Source of the DNA: Pterobdella sp. o SKG-2022 | Lineage: Eukaryota; Annelida; Clitellata; Hirudinida; Piscicolidae | Direction of reading: 5' to 3' | NCBI GenBank assembly: GCA_964035795.1 | Contig: OZ038325.1 | Span: forward strand, 9,881,458-9,945,457 | Length of the DNA: 64,000 nucleotides | Part shown: piece by piece, positions 58,101 through 64,000 of the stretch | Numbering within the stretch: the first letter of the stretch is position 1 | How the letters are laid out: each line of letters opens with the position of its first letter | Notes under the pieces: generated by a model | What the model saw: only the letters and a program-made list of their open reading frames with translations | Database searches by the model: none | Told to the model about the DNA's origin: nothing | Program-made: the position numbers and the translations under genes

Positions 58101-60346
58101 AGATTCATGGTGTGTTTATAAGTGTTTGAGATAGTTTTGGGCCAACAAATATCAATTTTGTGTTACAAGAGTCTTTTAAGAAATGCATCTATCTTATCTT
58201 CTTGAGTTTGTGTTAAAAGCAATAGCTTGATGTTGCATAAGAAAACTCTGCGTATGTTTTGAAGATAAGAATATGGAAAATTGATGGCGTAGCACCTTCT
58301 TATGCAATCGAAAAAACAGGCAGTAGACCCCATCAGCTTTGCCTAAAGGCACTGATGTTTGTTGCTTGAGAAGGCAGAGAATGGATAGAAATGGTAAACA
58401 AAGGGCAGTTAAAAAGTTAGCAAGCCAGATGCAAGCAACATAACAAAGATGGACAAAATAATCAAAAAAAGTTGTTGACAAACATTGATAAATTGAACTT
58501 ACCTACAAAAGCAATGATGGAGATTAGCAAAAGTAAAATCTCTTCCAGTGATTCTTGTCTTTCTACAACCTTAAACATTAGTAAAAATTCTACAAGTTTC
58601 GATTTCAAAATATTAGGACGTTTAAATAAATAGAAACGTCAAAAACTTTGAAAAGGATTTTTTCAACAAAAAGTTGAATATTAGTTATTCAATATTGGAG
58701 TGAATTCTGAGAGAATTTTAAATTAACTAGTTCGAAAACTGGAAACAAAAAATTAAATGAGAGCCTTTGAAAATGTTAGTTTTCTGTGCATGTTTAAAAC
58801 ATGCGGAAGACTTGCATTTCTGTAATAATTGTATTGCTTCACGGACTTCCTCGAGATAGTGTGTGAACTATCCAGTATATATCATTTAATGCATCCATGC
58901 TAATCCATTTGCAGCGACATAATGTTTTAACAACTTTTGATAGTTTTAAAATACATTTTGAAGTTTTAATTATTTGAATATATTTCATGGACTGCCACAA
59001 TAAATGTTTATCATTTCAATGCTTAATTTGCATTAATTACCAACTGAGTTTATCTTGTCAGATCAAATGGTGGGTTGTAGGTGCGTTTGTATGGTCATGT
59101 GTTTGTGTGTTTTTCATTCATTGTTGTTGGTTTGAAACACTATGAAGACGACTGATAGGCTGAATTTGTGGAAACTGAATCAAAAATAATTGTCAATAAT
59201 AATTCTTTATCATTATAAACATTCATCAGACAAATGATACTATTTATGCATTAAAAATATCGAATGCTGCATTCTTCATTAGTGAAGATATAATATCGAC
59301 GTCTTTGTTATTACAATTATCAGATGGCTTCAAAGGATTATGCCTGTATGGATTAACTATCGATATTTTCTGATCGGAAGCAACCGTGACAAATATTTCC
59401 TTAAAACCAAAAATGTAATGTCAATATTCTCAACTAAATATGGCTCATTTAAATAGCAAGATAATCTTGAACAATATTCAAAGCTAGAAACAAATAGAAA
59501 AAGAATCAAATTTTAATCTACTCGGAAACTAAAAAGTATTTGTTGTAATTTGAAAAACTTCAGTTAGTTTATGGGTATAAAGAAAATCTTTACCGAAACA
59601 AAAAAATTTCTTAAAACTACACGGAAATAAAAAAATTTTCCACAAACCGCTAAATTTGAAAAAAATCCAACAAATTGACTCATAATTTGTCAAAATATAA
59701 CTAAATGTAAGACAAAGTTTGCTTACAAAATTTAAGCGAGAAACGCCCTCATGCCCAACAGTCGCAAACTGAGCAGTAATAAAAAATAAATACTAATTTC
59801 CTTCCATCTGCTGTAAATGTAAATGGTAATTTTTTTCCGCGACCCAGTTGAAAAGGTTAGTTTTTTTTTCTTGAAAACATTTATATATCAGAATGTTTAA
59901 ATATTTACGGATTGTACAAAAAGCTTTTTTGGTTGGAAAATGATAGTTCTTTGCTCATGAAAATATTAACGTATCAGAATGTTTAGATATTTACGAATTT
60001 TACAAAAAATCGTGTATGCAAATTAATTTTCTTTTAAGTGAGTAAACATTTTTTTTTCAAATAACAAAAAAATAATTCTATTCAGATACGAATGTAAAAA
60101 AAAATGATTATTTCAGTAGTTTTTTAATTTTTTCAAATTTCTCTGATTGGTGCAAATTCTTCTGCAATGCTATTGGCTCGCCGATAATGCTATTAAATGA
60201 GTATAATGTAATCGTCAAGTGCCTGTCTCAATGCAGTGGATTCGCCTAATAAACACTGCATTTTGATTCTCTTAACCACTTCTTCTGCCGTTTAGCGATT
60301 GCAATTAATAAGTTCTTTTTTTAGATTTTCAAAATAAAAAGTTAAA
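58101..60346. other. AT-rich intergenic region before MED11
   Basis: No gene supported. A minus-strand frame at 58481-58194 is hydrophobic and unassigned. A ~55-bp direct repeat (containing TATCAGAATGTTTA and ATATTTACG) occurs at about 59875-59930 and 59960-60008. The MED11 promoter should lie near 60240-60340. Confidence 0.5.
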
Positions 60347-60842
60347 ATGTCTAAGTCAAGTGAGCAAATAACTCGAGTACAACAATTAGAAGAAGTTGAA
60401 AGAAACATTGCTAGAGCTTTGGAGCTTGCAGGTAATTTTAATTAACACTGAAAGTTTTCATGCTTTTTTCTAATATTAATGATATAGCATAATTATAGGT
60501 TTGGTAATGAATGAAGTAGCAAAAGATAAACCTGTAAGCAAAAATGTTGAAGCAAACACTAATCAGTTCACTAGATGTTTGGAAGCTGTTGAAAATAATT
60601 TGATGTCTCAAATTAATTACCTCATGATAATTTCGACAAGTATGAGTTTTATAATTGTATTTCAATGAAATGAATAAAGTTTATTTTTTTAGACTCTCAT
60701 AAATCTATTTACAGCCCAGTCACATACAGGATCAAGTTATGCAGCTCAAAAAGACTGCCAACTGGCACAGCATAAAAGTGAAGTTTTGAAGCAATGTCTT
60801 GTGGATCTTGACAAATCTTTAAAAAATCCACCTTGCTTTTAA
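60347..60842 (+). CDS. MED11: Mediator complex subunit 11
   Basis: Head-module subunit of Mediator, bridging transcription factors and RNA polymerase II. Three exons, 60347-60431, 60499-60639 and 60715-60842, give a protein of about 117 residues, the usual MED11 size. Exon 1 reads RVQQLEEVERNIARALELAG, exon 2 NQFTRCLEAVENNLMSQINY, exon 3 SHTGSSYAAQKDCQLAQHKS. The Q-I-x-Y-L and H-x-G-S-S-Y-x-x-x-K-D-C-Q motifs are those of metazoan MED11. Introns are short (67 and 75 bp). The start codon is the first ATG. Confidence 0.93.
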
Positions 60843-61212
60843 AATTCAAATTAATCTGATAACGATTTGATATTTTATTATATTTTTCAATTCAAACTTT
60901 TTTTTTTAAAAAAAAATAGTTTTTTATTTTATTATAAAACTTTCAAAGATATTATCTTTTCATTGCTAGCTCATTTTTTAGTTATAGAAAAAAATGAAGA
61001 CTATAATATGTAAAAAGTTTTAATTTGTCATAAAATTAAATGTACTAGACATGAAAAAATGTATATTCAACAATGTAGCTTTTTTGTGAGTACTTAGTAT
61101 TTGAATATGTAAGTTAAAAAAAGCTTTGTCATTAAATAAACCTTTGTGTTCAGTTAAATTATTATTGTCTAATTGATATAAATTTAAATCCTTGACTTTT
61201 TTCTTTCACACC

Positions 61213-61432
61213 AGGCACCCTAGTCATGGGTGGATATCTCCCAAGTTCCAATTCTTTAGAACCTCAGTTTCTCTCACAGAGTCTCGGTATCCAAGGTGGT
61301 AATTATTTTAGTGCAGGTGAGGAGTGTCATGAAGATGGGTGTGGCAGTGAGCATGAGGGTGAAGAATGGGATGGTCATGAGATTTTATTGAGGTATGAGA
61401 GCATGAAAGGTAATTTGTTTGTTTTGAGTTAG
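61213..61432 (+). CDS. Unidentified possible exon, Gly/Ser then acidic
   Basis: A clean acceptor (TTTCTTTCACACCAG) precedes an open frame TLVMGGYLPSSNSLEPQFLS QSLGIQGGNYFSAG, after which GTGAGG could be a donor. If not spliced, it continues as EECHEDGCGSEHEGEEWDG. The first part looks conserved and structured, but I could not name the family. No flanking exon was found; the downstream DNA is taken up by a LINE. Confidence 0.35.
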
Positions 61433-61974
61433 GTGATGATGTGTTGTGTGTGGTGATTTAGAGTGGTTTTTATGGAAGAGGGTTGTTGAGAGTTTTGTTG
61501 TGGGTGGATGATATGTATTCTTGTACATTTTTTGTGTCTATTTGTAAGTGGTGTTGTGGTTGGTGGGTATGTCGTGGTGTAGTTGAGGTTGTTGTTGAAT
61601 GTGGATTGTTTTTCCTCTCTGGGGGGAGCTTTTTGTGTGCTGAGTTGGAGGGTGAAAAAGGAGGCTTTTTAATTGACTTGTGAGGCATGAAGTTTGGAGC
61701 AGAAGAATTTTTTTTTAGGTGAAGGTGTTGAATGTTAGTGCCTGTGATTGCTCTCATGGCTATGTTTTATATTTTTCTAATTTTTATGTGAGGTGGATAA
61801 GGTGAATGGGATCAGAAAGTGTTGGTGTATTCAATGATGGGAAGGAGTAGTGTTTAGTATGTGATTATCAGTGTTTCTTTGGTAACCATTCTCAGTATAT
61901 TGGACTTTAAAACCGAATTCAAAATCTTTGAATCTTAAGTCTCTTTGTTAATAGTAGGCCATCAAAAATACTGA

Positions 61975-64000
61975 CAGGTCGAGATCTAAGATTTTCCGTA
62001 TAAATAAAGCTTCGTCCTGGGCATGACGTTGAACTGCATCCAAGTGGTCCTGGGCATGAGGTTAAACTGCACCAAAGACAGCATCTCCAAATTGAGACTG
62101 CTTTTCTGTTATAACCTGGATAACAGAAGACTTCGGTAGCGGGTATCGACAAACTGCTATACTGGTATCGTTGTCATTTGGCTTGGTGGAGGATCATTCT
62201 TTTTTAACAACGGCAAGGCAAACTGTCCAAGTGTGGGAACGGCGGTTCTTGAAGTCCGATAATTTCAAGTTGGACGTTAGCTCGGGCTGGCAGTTCTATG
62301 AAAATTTTGTCCCAACTAAAAATGGCTTTCAAAAAATATTTTTACACTAAAAGTAGTATCAGTACCCATATTCGTACTGGTAATGCTTCGGACTTGACTG
62401 ACTCCCGGGTGTGGAATGCAGGGTCCGGCTCAGGCGAATCAAGTGAGTACTCAAAAACGACGTTCAGAGTAGCTTCTTTGAATGTGGGTAGTTTAAAGAG
62501 CAGAGGCAGTGAGGTGGTAGAGACTATGTTTCGGAGAAGAGTGGACAATTGTGCGATCCAAGAACATAGATGAGCTGGTGGCACCGAGTCAAATCAATCC
62601 CGCATTTTGAAGGGCAAGAATTCAGCCTATAAGTTTTATAGGTGTGGCAATAAGTCAGGTCTCGGTGGTGCTGGATTTCTTTTGGCAGAAAAATGGACAC
62701 AATGTTTTTGAAGTTCATCGAGTCTTAGTGAGAAGGCTCATGGTTTTGAGGACGTACACCCGTAACTCTGAAGGTGAGCGAATTTTAGAATTCGCAATGG
62801 CCAACAATCTTTTTGTCGCCAACACTTGTTTTATGAAAAGGGAGTCCCATCTTATGACCTATAACTCTGGTGGTTCAAAGTTCCAGATTGACTTCATTCT
62901 TTGTCGAAAAACTTTCAAAGTAAGGTAAAGAAAGTCAAAGTCATTTCTGGAGAGGAATGTGCATTGCAACACCACGTGTTGGTCTGTGATCTTGTTCATA
63001 CTATACGGAGTGTAAAGCGGAAGTTTAACCCTCGTCTTCGAACTTGGAAACTCCGAGGTCCAGCAGTTGCAAAAGAGTTTGCCATTTCCTTGAACGCCAT
63101 GTTAACAGCGGCTAAAGTCATGAATTTTCCAAACGTGGAGGGAATATGGGCTCATCTCAAAAAGTCCCTTCTTGAAACCTCTTCATAGGTCTGTGGTACA
63201 TCTCTGAACCACCAGTGGAAACGCCAAACGTGGTGGTGGAACGCCAGTGTAGATGACGCTGTGAATGAAAAAAGGAACCCTTATAAGGCTTTTAAAAAGC
63301 TTCAAATTCAGGGGCTATTTAATAGCTAAAGAAGCCTATAACGAGTCTAAGCGTGTTGTTAAGCGTCTTGTTTTGTTGGCAAAAAGTGAAACAGAATGCA
63401 TTTTCTGCTATTACATCCGGCCCTAATGGAATATATCACTTGGCCAGGCAGATGGACAGTCATAACCGTGATGTAATAGGTGATAAATGTGTCAAAAATG
63501 ATGCTGGTGAACTCACTTTAAATGGTGCCCAAAAAATGAATGCCTGGGTTGAACATCATAAAAGGCTATCAAATGTTGAGTTCGATTGATCTAGCAAGTC
63601 TCTTTCTTTTGTTTCACCGATCCTTGGCCCTCCTCCTTCTGTCACAGGTCAGTGATGCCATTAAGAAAATGAAGTGTCGCAAAACAGCAGAACCTTCTGG
63701 CATAGTGGCCGAAAAGTTAAAGGCGTCTTATTCTGTAGGTTTAGAAGTGTTGGCCCACCTCATGAAATCAGTTATTGCTGAAGGTGTTGTTCCTGCTGAT
63801 TGGCGTGATAGCATCATTGTAAACCTCTACAAAGGTAAGGGGGATGCTTTGGATCGAGGAAATTATAAAAGCCTCAAGCCGACAGATCATGTGATGAAGC
63901 TTGTTGAGCATGCCCTAGAGCGACGAATCGGGAAGATGATGGATATTGATGAGATGCAGTTTGGCTTCGTTTCTGGTAGAAACGCCACTGATGCAGTTTT
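61975..64000 (+). mobile_element. RTE-like LINE, decayed, runs off the window
   Basis: The leader (about 61975-62300) contains a 33-bp duplication of GTCCTGGGCATGACGTTGAA. ORF remnants: [11 protein letters not shown] at 62298, endonuclease FRVASLNVGSLKSRGSEVVE and GGAGFLLAEKW, NNLFVANTCFMKRESHLMTY, FQIDFILCR, LQHHVLVCDL. The connector region and RT start follow: MKCRKTAEPSGIVAEKLKAS, PADWRDSIIVNLYKGKGDAL, FGFVSGRNATDAV. The 'GFVxGRxxTDAxF' and 'LGGxGxLLAExW' words fit RTE/Proto2-like elements. Many stops and frameshifts, and a gap in the endonuclease, show it is dead. Confidence 0.88.

Overview
The window is nuclear DNA from an AT-rich invertebrate metazoan. Every recognisable gene is an intron-split animal gene (EVX homeobox, ADAM17, DSTYK, MED11, PIGU, THOC2, KIN17). 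Introns are mostly 45-1000 bp with ordinary GT-AG ends, and simple repeats and retroelements fill much of the rest. The gene set and retroelements would suit a lophotrochozoan such as an annelid or a relative, but the species cannot be named from the sequence. There are no bacterial features. Exon structures were rebuilt by eye from splice signals plus remembered family sequence, so boundaries are good to a few bases in the well-conserved genes and looser elsewhere.

Layout. 1-4.9 kb (-): N-terminal and middle exons of THOC2, 3' end outside the window, with a retroelement fragment in one intron. 6.6-9.0 kb (+): an atypical dual-specificity phosphatase whose catalytic domain is split by a 795-nt stop-free insert with intron-like ends. 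11.4-20.3 kb (-): complete ADAM17, with a 4.5-kb LINE in one intron. 20.4-23.15 kb (-): complete KIN17, ending only 112 bp upstream of the ADAM17 start codon. 24.0-30.5 kb (+): DSTYK kinase, one intron holding nested retroelements. 30.6-32.6 kb (+): an unrecognised single-pass Ig-like membrane protein. 32.8-34.25 kb (-): PIGU. 35.3-38.2 kb (+): a KANSL1-like PEHE protein. 38.3-38.8 kb (-): EVX homeobox exons, tail-to-tail with the previous gene; a possible first exon lies at 42.7-43.3 kb. 44.0-45.9 kb (-): a histamine-methyltransferase-like gene. About 49.4-55.2 kb (+): an ODAD1/CCDC114-type coiled-coil gene. 56.9-57.1 kb (-): a small putative membrane protein. 60.3-60.8 kb (+): MED11. 62-64 kb (+): the decayed 5' part of an RTE-like LINE running off the window.

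Two themes run across the window. First, simple repeats and minisatellites inside introns follow splice polarity: G/T-rich on the sense strand just after 5' splice sites, C/A-rich just before 3' splice sites, in genes on both strands. Second, two retroelement families sit inside specific microsatellites: a zinc-finger-tailed LINE family bounded by (TG)n, with short internally deleted relatives, and an RNase-H-bearing LINE bounded by (CAT)n.

The genes are housekeeping or developmental and form no shared pathway. The most interesting material is the relation between repeats, splice sites and microsatellite-associated retroelements, plus two stop-free introns whose length is a multiple of three.
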